Source: JBBROS01 sp963752225
Lineage (GTDB): Bacteria; Pseudomonadota; Alphaproteobacteria; Acetobacterales; Acetobacteraceae
Assembly: GCA_963752225.1 (NCBI GenBank)
Contig: CAVVXS010000007.1
Location: forward strand, 868,001 to 932,000
Direction of reading: 5' to 3'
Length of the DNA stretch: 64,000 nucleotides
Below are positions 36,086 to 44,101 of the stretch, piece by piece; the first letter of the stretch is position 1; every line of letters starts with the position of its first letter. Both the position numbers and the translations under genes were made by a program. The notes beneath the pieces were generated by a model. That model worked only from the letters and a program-made list of their open reading frames with translations, searched no databases and was not told where the DNA came from.

Positions 36086-38173
36086 TTAGGCGCTCTTGGC
36101 CATGATCTCGTCGGCGATGTTGCGCGGCACGGGATCGTAGTGGTGGAACTGCATGGTGAATGACGCCCGGCCCTTGGTCATGCCGCGGAGCTGGCTGATG
36201 TAGCCGAACATCTCCTTCAGCGGCACGTGAGCACGGACGATCACGGTGCTACCGGCGCTATCCTGGCTCTGGATCGTGCCGCGGCGCCGGTTCAAGTCGC
36301 CGACCACGTCACCGACATGGTCCTGCGGCGTCGTCACCTCGACGTCCATGATCGGCTCCAGGATGATCGGGCCGGCCCGCTTCATGCCGTCGCGGAAGCA
36401 GGCCTTGGCAGCGATTTCGAACGCGAGCGCCGACGAGTTGACGTCGTGATACTTGCCGTCCACCAAGGTGTACTTGAAGTCGACCGTCGGGAAGCCGGCA
36501 AGCACGCCGGTCTCGCACTGGTTCTTGATGCCCTTCTCGACCGCCGGGATGTACTCTTTCGGCACCGTTCCGCCGACCACCTTGTTCTCGAACACCACGC
36601 CGCCGTTGCGGTCGAGCGGCTCGAAGGTGATCTTGACCTCGGCGAACTGCCCGCTGCCGCCGGTCTGCTTCTTGTGGGTGTAGGTTTCGGTGTGCGGCTT
36701 GCTGATGGTTTCCCGGTAGGCCACCTGCGGCGCGCCGATGTTGGCGTCGACACCGAACTCCCGCTTGAGGCGGTCGATGATGATCTCGAGGTGCAGCTCG
36801 CCCATGCCGGACAGGATCGTCTGGCCGCTTTCCTGGTCGGTCTTGAGCCGCAGGCTCGGGTCCTCGCCGGCCAGCTTCTGCAGGCCGAGCGTCATCTTCT
36901 CGACGCCGTCCTTGGTCTTGGGCTCGACCGAGATGTCGATCACCGGGATCGGGAAGGACATCCGCTCCAGCACGACCGGGTCGGAGGCGTCGGCCAGCGT
37001 GTCGCCGGTGCCGGTATCCTTCAGGCCCACGAAGGCGGCAATGTCGCCGGCGTGCACCTCTTTGATTTCCTCACGCTTGTCGGCGTGCATCTGGAACATG
37101 CGGCCGATCCGCTCGCGGTTGTCCTTGGTGGTGTTCATCACCGTGTCGCCGCTCTTGAGCGAGCCGGCATAGACACGCACGAAGGTCAACGTGCCGTACT
37201 TGTCGTTGATGATCTTGAACGCGAGCCCGGCGAACGGCGCGCTGATGTCGGCCGGGATCACGCGCCGTTCGGCGTGTTCTTCCTCGCCCTCCTCGGCGGC
37301 GACCTTGATGCCGGGCACGTCGATCGGGCTCGGCAGGTAGTCGAGCACGGCGTCGAGCAACGGCTGCACGCCCTTGTTCTTGAAGGCGGTGCCGCACAGC
37401 ACCGGGCGGAACGCGCCGCTGATGGCGCCCGCCTTGATGCAGCGCTTCAGGGTCGAGACGTCGACGTCGCCCTTCTCGAAATACTCCTCCATCGCCGCGT
37501 CATCGACGCTGAGCGCGGTGTCGAGCAGTGTTTGCCGGTATTCGGCCGCGCGCTCCTTCAGGTCGTCCGGGATCGGCTCGTCGTGGAACTTGGCGCCGAG
37601 CTCGCCGCCCTCCCAGATGATCGCCTTCATCTCGACAAGGTCGACCACGCCCAGGAAGCCGTCCTCGATCCCGATCGGCAGCTGCAGCGGCAGCGCCACG
37701 ATGTCGAGCTTCTCCTTCAACGTGTCGAAGGCGCGATAGAAGTCCGCGCCGGTGCGGTCGAGCTTGTTGATGAAGATGATGCGCGGGACGTTGTAGCGGT
37801 CGGCGAGGCGCCAGTTGGTCTCGCTCTGCGGCTGCACGCCCGCCACGCCCTCGATGATGAACACGGCACCGTCGAGCACGCGAAGCGAGCGGTTCACCTC
37901 GATGTTGAAGTCGATGTGGCCGGGCGTGTCGATGATGTTGATGCGGTGGTCTTTCCACTCGCAGGTGACGGCCGCCGAGGTGATGGTGATGCCGCGCTCA
38001 CGCTCCTGCGCCATGTAGTCGGTCGTTGTGTTGCCGTCATGCACCTCGCCGATGCGGTGGCTGACGCCGGTGTAGTAGAGGATCCGCTCGGTCGTGGTGG
38101 TCTTGCCGGCATCGATATGCGCGGTAATGCCGATATTGCGGATCTTGGCGAGCGGATTGGCGGTCTCGGACAC
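36086..38173 (-). CDS. fusA: Elongation factor G
   Basis: GTPase that moves tRNAs and mRNA through the ribosome during elongation and helps ribosome recycling. From GTG 38173 (preceded by GGAGAA) it is 695 residues. G motifs are AHIDAGKTTTTERIL, DTPGHIDF and NKLD. Switch I is YMAQERERGITIT. Domains II-V are complete, with GGSGQFAEVKITFEPL and the C-terminal LRGMTKGRASFTMQFHHYDPVP. The gene stands alone next to ftsY, away from any rpsL-rpsG-tuf operon. The N-terminus (MSETANPLAKIRNIGITAHID) and SHRIGEVHDGNTTTDYM also differ from the common alphaproteobacterial EF-G. It may be the only copy or a second paralogue. Confidence 0.93.
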   Translation of the reverse strand: MSETANPLAKIRNIGITAHIDAGKTTTTERILYYTGVSHRIGEVHDGNTTTDYMAQERERGITITSAAVTCEWKDHRINIIDTPGHIDFNIEVNRSLRVLDGAVFIIEGVAGVQPQSETNWRLADRYNVPRIIFINKLDRTGADFYRAFDTLKEKLDIVALPLQLPIGIEDGFLGVVDLVEMKAIIWEGGELGAKFHDEPIPDDLKERAAEYRQTLLDTALSVDDAAMEEYFEKGDVDVSTLKRCIKAGAISGAFRPVLCGTAFKNKGVQPLLDAVLDYLPSPIDVPGIKVAAEEGEEEHAERRVIPADISAPFAGLAFKIINDKYGTLTFVRVYAGSLKSGDTVMNTTKDNRERIGRMFQMHADKREEIKEVHAGDIAAFVGLKDTGTGDTLADASDPVVLERMSFPIPVIDISVEPKTKDGVEKMTLGLQKLAGEDPSLRLKTDQESGQTILSGMGELHLEIIIDRLKREFGVDANIGAPQVAYRETISKPHTETYTHKKQTGGSGQFAEVKITFEPLDRNGGVVFENKVVGGTVPKEYIPAVEKGIKNQCETGVLAGFPTVDFKYTLVDGKYHDVNSSALAFEIAAKACFRDGMKRAGPIILEPIMDVEVTTPQDHVGDVVGDLNRRRGTIQSQDSAGSTVIVRAHVPLKEMFGYISQLRGMTKGRASFTMQFHHYDPVPRNIADEIMAKSA

Positions 38174-38326
38174 GGCGGGTTCTCCAAACAGGGCCGGGCG
38201 CAGCGGAAACTCCGCGCGCCCGGTCGGTCGCATCGGCCCGGATGGTGATCGAGGGCCGGATCGCTGAATTGCGAGGTTATGTGCGGCAGGTCGGGCGGGA
38301 ATGCAAGCGCCTGGCGATGGTAAGAG

Positions 38327-38366
38327 CAGCGCTTGGCCCTGCACCCACTGGGGCCGCGGGCCCCAG
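38327..38366 (-). repeat. Dispersed double-hairpin repeat, copy 1
   Basis: On the minus strand CTGGGGCC-CGC-GGCCCCAG is followed by TGGGTGCAGGGC, directly downstream of the ftsY stop. The same order occurs at 49912-49952 on the plus strand, with the shared blocks CTGGGGCC, GGCCCCAG and GGGTGCAGGGC. It probably belongs to a genome-wide palindromic repeat family and may act as a terminator for ftsY. Confidence 0.6.
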
Positions 38367-38374
38367 ACCGCGTC

Positions 38375-39295
38375 TCAAGCTGCGCCGACGAGCCCGCGCG
38401 CGAAGTCGCTTGCCGAGAACGGGCGCAAATCGTCGGCTTTCTCGCCGACACCGACCGCATGCACGGGAAGGCCGAACCCGTCCGCCAATGCGACCACCAC
38501 GCCGCCGCGGGCGCTGCCGTCGAGCTTCGTGACGACCAGCCCGGTCACGTCCACCATCTCCTTGAACACCCGCACCTGCTCGACCGCGTTCTGCCCGGTG
38601 GTGGCGTCGAGCACCAGCAGCACGGAATGCGGCGCCGCCGGGTCCTGCTTCTTGAGCACGCGGATCATCTTGCGCAGCTCTTCCATCAGCGCGCCCTTGT
38701 TGTGCAGGCGCCCGGCGGTGTCGATCAGCAGCACGTCGGCCCGGTCCGCCCGGGCGCGCTGCAAGCCGCTGAACGCCAACCCGGCGCTGTCGGTGTTGGG
38801 CGGCCCGCTGATCACCGGGGCGCCGGTGCGGGTGCCCCAAATCTGCAGCTGCTCGACGGCGGCGGCGCGGAAGGTGTCGCCGGCCACCAGCACCGGACGC
38901 AGCCCCTCGGCGCGGTACTGCTGCGCCAGCTTGCCGATGGTGGTGGTCTTGCCGGTGCCGTTCACGCCGACCACCAGCACGACGTGCGGCTTGAGCGAGC
39001 GGTCGATCACCAGCGGCCGGGCTGCCGGTTCGAGGATTTTCGCGATCTCCCCCGCCAGCGCCTCTTTGACTTCGCTGTCGGTGACCTCGGAGCCGAACCG
39101 GCTGCGGCGGAACTCGTCGATGATGAACTGGGCCACCGCCGGCCCCATGTCGGCGGCGATCAGCAGCTCCTCGAGCTCTTCCAAGGCGGCGTCGTCGAGC
39201 TTGCGGCGGGTGAAGGTCGCGGCCAAGCCGCCGGTGAGCTTCTGAGTGGACCGCGCGAGCCCTTCCTTCAGCCGCGAAAAGAAGCCGAGCGCCAT
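38375..39295 (-). CDS. ftsY: Signal recognition particle receptor FtsY
   Basis: GTPase that receives ribosome-SRP complexes at the inner membrane. The 306-residue protein starts MALGFFSRLKEGLARSTQ and lacks the long acidic N-terminal domain of the E. coli protein. The N domain (KLDDAALEELEELLIAADMG) and G domain are complete: GVNGTGKTTTIGKLA, DTAGRLHNKGALMEELRKM and TKLDGSARGG. The ATG shares its A with the mtaB stop (TGATG), so dapF, mtaB and ftsY form one transcript. A palindromic repeat follows the stop. Confidence 0.95.
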   Translation of the reverse strand: MALGFFSRLKEGLARSTQKLTGGLAATFTRRKLDDAALEELEELLIAADMGPAVAQFIIDEFRRSRFGSEVTDSEVKEALAGEIAKILEPAARPLVIDRSLKPHVVLVVGVNGTGKTTTIGKLAQQYRAEGLRPVLVAGDTFRAAAVEQLQIWGTRTGAPVISGPPNTDSAGLAFSGLQRARADRADVLLIDTAGRLHNKGALMEELRKMIRVLKKQDPAAPHSVLLVLDATTGQNAVEQVRVFKEMVDVTGLVVTKLDGSARGGVVVALADGFGLPVHAVGVGEKADDLRPFSASDFARGLVGAA

Positions 39296-40512
39296 CAGGC
39301 CACCTCCACGCCGTCCGCATCGGCCGCAAGGACGCGCCGTCGGACCAGGCTGCCAACCGCGGCCGGCGCCGCGAACCGCACCGGCGCAAATCCCTCGGTA
39401 TGACCGCGCCCGCCGCGCTCGGCAACGATCGCCGGCTCGGTGCCGAGCAGGCGGCGGTGCAGGGCGGCGGCATGCGGCCGGGCGGCAGCGCGCAGGCGAG
39501 CGGCGCGCTCGCGGCGGATCGGCGCCGGCACTTGCGGCATGCGTGCGGCGGGCGTGCCGGGCCGGGCGCTGTATGGGAACACGTGCAGGTAGGGGATGGC
39601 GGCCTCGTCCACGAGCCGCAGCGTGTCTTCGAACAGCGCGTCGGTTTCCGTCGGGAAGCCGGCGATCAGGTCGGCGCCGATCGCGAGGCCCGGGCGCAGC
39701 CGGCGGGCGCGGGCGATGGCGGCGAGCGCCCCGGCCCGCGAATGGCGGCGGCGCATCCGCTTCAGCACCAGGTCGGACCCCGCCTGCAGCGACAAATGCA
39801 AATGCGGCATCAGCCGCGGCTCGTCGGCCAGCACGTCCCAGAAGGCGTCGTCGAGCGCCGCCGGGTCGAGCGAGCTGAGCCGCAGCCGCGGCAGGCCGGG
39901 CACGGCGGCCAGAACGTCGGCGAGCAGCCGCCCCAGCGACGGCGCCCCGAGCAGGTCGGCGCCCCAGCTCGCGAGGTCCACGCCGGTCAGCACGACCTCG
40001 TTGCACCCGGCCTCGACCAGCGCCCGCAGGTGCCCGGCGACGACGGAGACCGGCACGGAGCGGTTGCGGCCCCTGCCCTGCGGAATGATGCAGAAGGTGC
40101 AGGCGTGGTCGCAGCCCTGCTGCACGTCGAGAAAGGCGCGGGCCCGGCCGGCGATGCCGGGCAGCGGCGCCGGCCGGTGCTCCTCGGCCCGGCCGATATC
40201 GCCGACGGACGAGCCGGCCTCCTGCCACGCGGCCGGCTGCAGCTTTTCCACGTTGCCAAGCACCCGCGTCACCCCCGGCAGTGCCGCCCAGCGGGCGGGA
40301 TCGATCTGCGCGGCGCAACCCGTCACCACGATCGCCGCCTGCGGCCGTTCGCGCCGGACCCGGGCAATGGCCTGGCGCGCCTGCCGCTCGGCCTCAGAGG
40401 TGACGGCGCAGGTGTTGACCACCACCGTGTCGCCGAGGTGCTCGGCGAAGCCGCGGATGGCCTCGCTCTCGACCATGTTCAACCGGCAGCCGAAGGTGAC
40501 GATGTCCGCCAT
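39295..40512 (-). CDS. mtaB: tRNA t6A37 methylthiotransferase MtaB
   Basis: Radical-SAM enzyme that converts t6A to ms2t6A at position 37 of tRNA. The 405-residue protein has the N-terminal UPF0004 domain with three conserved cysteines (FGCRLN, NTCAV, TGCAAQ). The radical-SAM domain carries the CxxxCxxC cluster QQGCDHACTFCIIPQGRGRNRS, and a short TRAM-like tail ends the protein. ATG 40512 gives MADIVTFGCRLNMVESE, the family start. It is two bases after dapF and overlaps ftsY. Confidence 0.93.
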   Translation of the reverse strand: MADIVTFGCRLNMVESEAIRGFAEHLGDTVVVNTCAVTSEAERQARQAIARVRRERPQAAIVVTGCAAQIDPARWAALPGVTRVLGNVEKLQPAAWQEAGSSVGDIGRAEEHRPAPLPGIAGRARAFLDVQQGCDHACTFCIIPQGRGRNRSVPVSVVAGHLRALVEAGCNEVVLTGVDLASWGADLLGAPSLGRLLADVLAAVPGLPRLRLSSLDPAALDDAFWDVLADEPRLMPHLHLSLQAGSDLVLKRMRRRHSRAGALAAIARARRLRPGLAIGADLIAGFPTETDALFEDTLRLVDEAAIPYLHVFPYSARPGTPAARMPQVPAPIRRERAARLRAAARPHAAALHRRLLGTEPAIVAERGGRGHTEGFAPVRFAAPAAVGSLVRRRVLAADADGVEVA

Positions 40513-40514
40513 CG

Positions 40515-41318
40515 CTAGAGCTCGACCTCGCCGCGGAAGCTGGTGGCGGCGGGCCCGGCCATCAGCACGTGCCCGTCGGCGCGGACCTCGATCTCCAGCG
40601 TGCCGCCGTCCATCTCGACGGCGACGCGGCGTTCGGTCAAGCCGCGCCGATGCGCATTGACGGCCGCGGCGCAGGCGCCGGAGCCGCAGGCCAGCGTCAG
40701 CCCGGCGCCGCGTTCCCACACACGCAGGCGGATCCGGTCCGGGCCGTCGATGCGGGCGAAGCCGATATTGGCACGCTCGGGGAAGAGCGGGTCCCGCTCG
40801 AGCGCCGGGCCGTCCCGCTCCGCGATATCGGGGTGGTCGACGAAGAACGTCGCGTGCGGGTTGCCCATGCTGCACGCGGCCGGGTCGCCGGGCAGCGGCA
40901 GATGCAACGTGTCCATCTCCCGCGACAGCGGCACGTCCTGCCAGCCGAGCCGCGCCGGACCCATGTCGACGCGAAAGCGGCCGTCGGGCAGACGCTCGGC
41001 CGGCAGGTCGCCGGCGGCGGTGCGGATCACCTGGAACGGGTGCCCGGTCTGCTCGAACAGCAGTTCGGCGACGCAGCGGGTCGCGTTGCCGCAGGCGCCC
41101 GCCTCGGAGCCGTCGGGGTTGCGGATACGCATCACGAGGTCCGCATCGGTGCCGGGCGGCCGCGGGTGCAGGGTGATGACCTGGTCGCAACCGATGCCCC
41201 GGCGCCGGTCGGCAAGCCGGCGCACCAGGTCCGGGGACAGGTCGAACGGGCGGCGGCGCTCGTCGATCACGACGAAGTCGTTGCCGGCGCCGTGCATCTT
41301 GAGGAACGGGATGGGCAT
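40515..41318 (-). CDS. dapF: Diaminopimelate epimerase
   Basis: Interconverts LL- and meso-diaminopimelate for lysine and peptidoglycan. The 267-residue protein carries both active-site cysteines: GACGNATRC near residue 70 and LACGSGACAAAV near residue 215. MPIPFLKMHGAGNDFVVID is the standard start. It heads the dapF-mtaB-ftsY transcript. The longer frame upstream is non-coding. Confidence 0.96.
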   Translation of the reverse strand: MPIPFLKMHGAGNDFVVIDERRRPFDLSPDLVRRLADRRRGIGCDQVITLHPRPPGTDADLVMRIRNPDGSEAGACGNATRCVAELLFEQTGHPFQVIRTAAGDLPAERLPDGRFRVDMGPARLGWQDVPLSREMDTLHLPLPGDPAACSMGNPHATFFVDHPDIAERDGPALERDPLFPERANIGFARIDGPDRIRLRVWERGAGLTLACGSGACAAAVNAHRRGLTERRVAVEMDGGTLEIEVRADGHVLMAGPAATSFRGEVEL

Positions 41319-41381
41319 GCCGTTCGGATATAGGGCGGCGGTTCGTGCGAGGATAGCCGCGCTTCCGAAGACGCGCCGACG

Positions 41382-41630
41382 ATGCACCGCCGCACGCCGA
41401 TGTTGTCCGCCGCCGCCCTCGCGGCCGCCCGGCCGGCCCGGGCCGAGGCGGAGTCGGTATGGATCAGCCTGGTCTCGCTCGACATGGTGTCCGGCGCCAA
41501 GCGGTTCACCGCCGCCAACCCCGGCCACGTGCGCGCCTTCCTCGCCGCGCAAGCGGAAGCGAACAAGCTGATCGCCGACGACCCGGCCCGGGCGACGCAG
41601 CTGCCGGAACTGACTGGCGCCGGAAGCTAG
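41382..41630 (+). pseudogene. Possible remnant of a NitT/TauT-type substrate-binding protein
   Basis: An 82-codon frame with a signal-peptide-like start (MHRRTPMLSAAALAAARPARAEAE). It is followed directly by KRFTAANPGHVRAFLAAQAEANKLIADDPARATQL. That segment resembles the C-terminal helices of ABC binding proteins of the nitrate/sulfonate/taurine family, where 'NP..VRAF..A..EA...I..DP..A' is common. The middle of such a protein (about 200 residues) would be missing, which suggests an internal in-frame deletion. No permease or ATPase for it is nearby. Similarity is by eye, and it could also be a small exported protein. Confidence 0.45.
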
Positions 41631-41719
41631 GGCGGATCGGTGAAAATTTTGTCGCCGCCCGCTTGTGGGACGTCGCCCCATGCTACGTAACGGGGACAGC
41701 AGCTTCTCTGGAGGTGACC

Positions 41720-42151
41720 GTGATCTCTCGCATCGCTTGTGCGGCCGTGGTCGCCGCGACAGCTTGTGCCACTCCAGTTCGGCCGGCCGAGGCGTGGGGC
41801 GGCGGCGCCTTCGTGTTCGGCACGGCCATCGGCCTCACGACCGGCGCATTGCTGGCCCGGCCCTACGCCTATCCGTATGGCTATCCATACTATCGCCCTT
41901 ACTATCCGGCCCCAGTCTACGCGGTGCCGGCCTATCCGTATGCGTACCCGCCGCCGGGTTACGCCGTGTATCCGCCGCCGGGCTATGCCGGTTACCCCGC
42001 CCCCTATGCCGTCCCGCCTTCGCCGGTGCCGGCCTATCAGGTGCCGGCGCCATACAGGGCCGCTGCTCCGGCCGCCGCTCCGTCCCGCACCCCGAGTTGC
42101 CGGTCCGGCGAGTTCTTCAACACGCTGACGGGCAACTGCGACCGCCGGTGA
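41720..42151 (+). CDS. Tyr/Pro-rich exported protein of unknown function
   Basis: A 143-residue secreted or surface protein. The N-terminus is a signal peptide (ISRIACAAVVAATACATPVRPAEA), then a glycine segment (WGGGAFVFGTAIGLTTGALLA). About 85 residues follow of YPYGYPYY, YPPPGYAVYPPPGYAGYPAP and PVPAYQVPAP-type repeats. The end is CRSGEFFNTLTGNCDRR with two cysteines. Proteins with this layout are frequent in alphaproteobacteria and have no known activity. The GTG at 41720 follows GGAGG by five bases. An upstream GTG at 41714 is also in frame. Confidence 0.75.
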   Translation: MISRIACAAVVAATACATPVRPAEAWGGGAFVFGTAIGLTTGALLARPYAYPYGYPYYRPYYPAPVYAVPAYPYAYPPPGYAVYPPPGYAGYPAPYAVPPSPVPAYQVPAPYRAAAPAAAPSRTPSCRSGEFFNTLTGNCDRR

Positions 42152-42154
42152 CGG

Positions 42155-42172
42155 CCCGGCAGGCTTGCCGGG
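42155..42172 (+). terminator. Weak hairpin after the Tyr/Pro-rich gene
   Basis: CCCGGCA and TGCCGGG pair perfectly around a 4-base loop three bases after the stop codon. There is no T-run, so this is a candidate terminator only. The remaining leader up to rpmI shows no gene. Confidence 0.35.
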
Positions 42173-42298
42173 GCGGCGCGCGTCCCGTATAGAGCGCGGC
42201 TTCGTCTGCGAAACCGGGCCTGATCAGGGCATGCCCGGCCGCGACGCTTGCGCAACCGGCCACCCGGGCCGGCCGCAAGATCGAAGCAGGAGTGTCAA

Positions 42299-42502
42299 AT
42301 GCCCAAGATGAAGACGAAGAGCTCCGTCAAGAAGCGCTTCAAGATCACCGCAACCGGCAAGGTGCTGGCCGGTCCCGGCAAGAAGCGCCACGGCCTGATC
42401 AACCGCACGCAGAAGGCCAAGCGGCAGAACCGCGGCAGCCAGGTGCTGACCCATGCTGACGGGCTGACCGTCAAGCAATGGGCCCCCTACGGCATCGCCT
42501 GA
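42299..42502 (+). CDS. rpmI: 50S ribosomal protein L35
   Basis: Large-subunit ribosomal protein of 67 residues. The start MPKMKTKSSVKKRFKITATGKV and the GKKRHGLINRTQKAKRQNRG segment are diagnostic. An ATG at 42299 follows a CAGGAG site. It is 14 bases before rplT. infC, often in front, is not found in the 147 bases upstream. Confidence 0.97.
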   Translation: MPKMKTKSSVKKRFKITATGKVLAGPGKKRHGLINRTQKAKRQNRGSQVLTHADGLTVKQWAPYGIA

Positions 42503-42516
42503 AGGAGGCCTGACCC

Positions 42517-42945
42517 ATGGCACGCGTCAAGCGGGGCGTCACCACCCACGCCCGTCACAAGAAGGTCCTCGAAGCCAGCAAGGGCTTCGTCGGCCGCAGC
42601 TCCACCAATTACCGCATTGCGTTGCAGCGGCTGGAAAAGTCGCTCCAGTATGCGTATCGCGATCGCCGCGTAAAGAAGCGCGAGTTCCGCGCACTCTGGA
42701 TCCAGCGGATCAACGCAGCGGTCCGCGAGCATGGCATCACTTACAGCCGCTTCATCGCCGGGGTGAAGGCGACCGGCATCGAGATGGACCGCAAGATCCT
42801 CGCCGCCATCGCGTTCGACGATCCCACCGGCTTCGCCGCCATTGTCGAGCAGGTCAAGGAGGTCATGGCCCACTCGCCCGGCGAGAACGCGACCGTCGCC
42901 GAGCTCAACGAGCTGACCGAGCACCCGGGCAGCTTGCCGGCGTAA
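42517..42945 (+). CDS. rplT: 50S ribosomal protein L20
   Basis: Large-subunit assembly protein that binds 23S rRNA. 142 residues, compared with about 118 in many bacteria; the extra length is at the C-terminus, after a normal core. Core motifs are ARVKRGVTTHARHKKVLEASKGF, YAYRDRRVKKREFRALWIQRINAA and YSRFIAGVKATGIEMDRKILA. A strong GAAGGAGG site precedes the ATG. A hairpin follows before pheS. Confidence 0.97.
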   Translation: MARVKRGVTTHARHKKVLEASKGFVGRSSTNYRIALQRLEKSLQYAYRDRRVKKREFRALWIQRINAAVREHGITYSRFIAGVKATGIEMDRKILAAIAFDDPTGFAAIVEQVKEVMAHSPGENATVAELNELTEHPGSLPA

Positions 42946-42972
42946 CCCCTGCGCGCAGGCTGGACAACACGC

Positions 42973-43000
42973 GAAGGGCCGCCCTAAGGGGTGGCCCTTC
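42973..43000 (+). terminator. Terminator or attenuator hairpin between rplT and pheS
   Basis: GAAGGGCCGCCC pairs with GGGTGGCCCTTC over 12 positions (one G-T) with a TAAG loop, followed by CCATTTC. It ends 20 bases before the pheS ATG. It may separate ribosomal from synthetase transcription or allow attenuation. No leader peptide rich in Phe codons is visible. Confidence 0.55.
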
Positions 43001-43019
43001 CCATTTCAGGCCACTCCCG

Positions 43020-44099
43020 ATGTCCGACGCGCTGTCCGCGCTCCATGCCGAAACCGAGGCCGCTTTAGCCGCCGCCGCCGACCTTCGCGCTTGGGACGCG
43101 GTGCGGGTGGCGACGCTTGGCAAGAATGGCCGGCTGACCGGGTTGCTGAAGCAGCTCGGCGGGTTGCCGCCGGACGAGCGCCGGGCCCGGGGCGCGGCGC
43201 TGAATGCGCTGCGGGACCAGCTGACGGCGACGATCGAAGCCCGCCGGGCCGTGCTCGAGGACGCCGAGATGGATGCGCGCTTGGCCGGGGAGCGGATCGA
43301 CGTCACCCTGCCGCCGACGCCGCGGCCGCGCGGGCTGATCCACCCGATCACCCGCACCATGGAGGAGATGGCGGCGATCTTCGGCGCGATGGGGTTCACC
43401 GTCGGCGAAGGTCTCGACATCGAGACGGACTGGTTCAACTTCTCCGCCCTCAACATCCCCGCCCATCACCCGGCCCGCGCCGATCACGACACGTTCTACC
43501 TGCCCGGCACACGCCCTAGTGGAGAGGAGGGCCGGCCGCTGCTGCTGCGCACCCAGACCAGCGACGTGCAGATCATCTCCATGCTCAATCAACCGCCGCC
43601 GCTGCGGGTGATCGCGCCGGGCCGCACCTACCGCGCCGACCATGACGCGACGCACAGCCCGATGTTCCACCAATGCGAAGGCCTGGTCCTCGACCGCGGC
43701 ATTACGCTCGGCCACCTGAAGGGGTGCCTGATCGACTTCCTGCGGGCGTTCTTCGGCATCGCCACATTGCCGGTGCGATTCCGCAGCTCGTACTTCCCGT
43801 TCACTGAGCCCAGCATGGAAGTCGACATCGGCTGGAACAAGCGCACCGGCGAGATCGGCGGCGGGACCGATTGGCTGGAGATCCTGGGCTCCGGCATGGT
43901 GCATCCGCGCGTGCTGGCCAATTGCGGGCTCGACCCGCTGGAATGGCAGGGCTTCGCCTTCGGCATGGGGGTGGAGCGGGTCACGATGCTGAAGCACGGC
44001 ATCCCCGACCTGCGGCCGTTCTACGAGAGCGACCAGCGCTGGCTGCGGCATTACGGCACCGATCCGCTGGCGCCGGCGATCCTGCACGAGGGCGTGTAG
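43020..44099 (+). CDS. pheS: Phenylalanyl-tRNA synthetase alpha subunit
   Basis: Catalytic subunit of the alpha2-beta2 class II synthetase. The 359-residue protein has an N-terminal coiled coil. Motif 1 lies near HPITRTMEEMAAIFGAMGF, motif 2 in the VIAPGRTYRADHDATHSPMFHQCEG region, and motif 3 in GFAFGMGVERVTMLKHGIPDLRPFYESDQRWLRHYG. It lies two bases before pheT and 74 bases after rplT. Confidence 0.97.
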   Translation: MSDALSALHAETEAALAAAADLRAWDAVRVATLGKNGRLTGLLKQLGGLPPDERRARGAALNALRDQLTATIEARRAVLEDAEMDARLAGERIDVTLPPTPRPRGLIHPITRTMEEMAAIFGAMGFTVGEGLDIETDWFNFSALNIPAHHPARADHDTFYLPGTRPSGEEGRPLLLRTQTSDVQIISMLNQPPPLRVIAPGRTYRADHDATHSPMFHQCEGLVLDRGITLGHLKGCLIDFLRAFFGIATLPVRFRSSYFPFTEPSMEVDIGWNKRTGEIGGGTDWLEILGSGMVHPRVLANCGLDPLEWQGFAFGMGVERVTMLKHGIPDLRPFYESDQRWLRHYGTDPLAPAILHEGV

Positions 44100-44101
44100 G
44101 G

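Noticed and set aside
36227..38248. A 673-codon open frame on the plus strand
   Set aside because: Entirely antisense to fusA, no domains, His/Asp/Val-rich shadow composition.
38375..40318. A 647-codon frame that would fuse ftsY to an N-terminal region
   Set aside because: The upstream part is an alternative frame of mtaB. FtsY begins at 39295 with a normal start.
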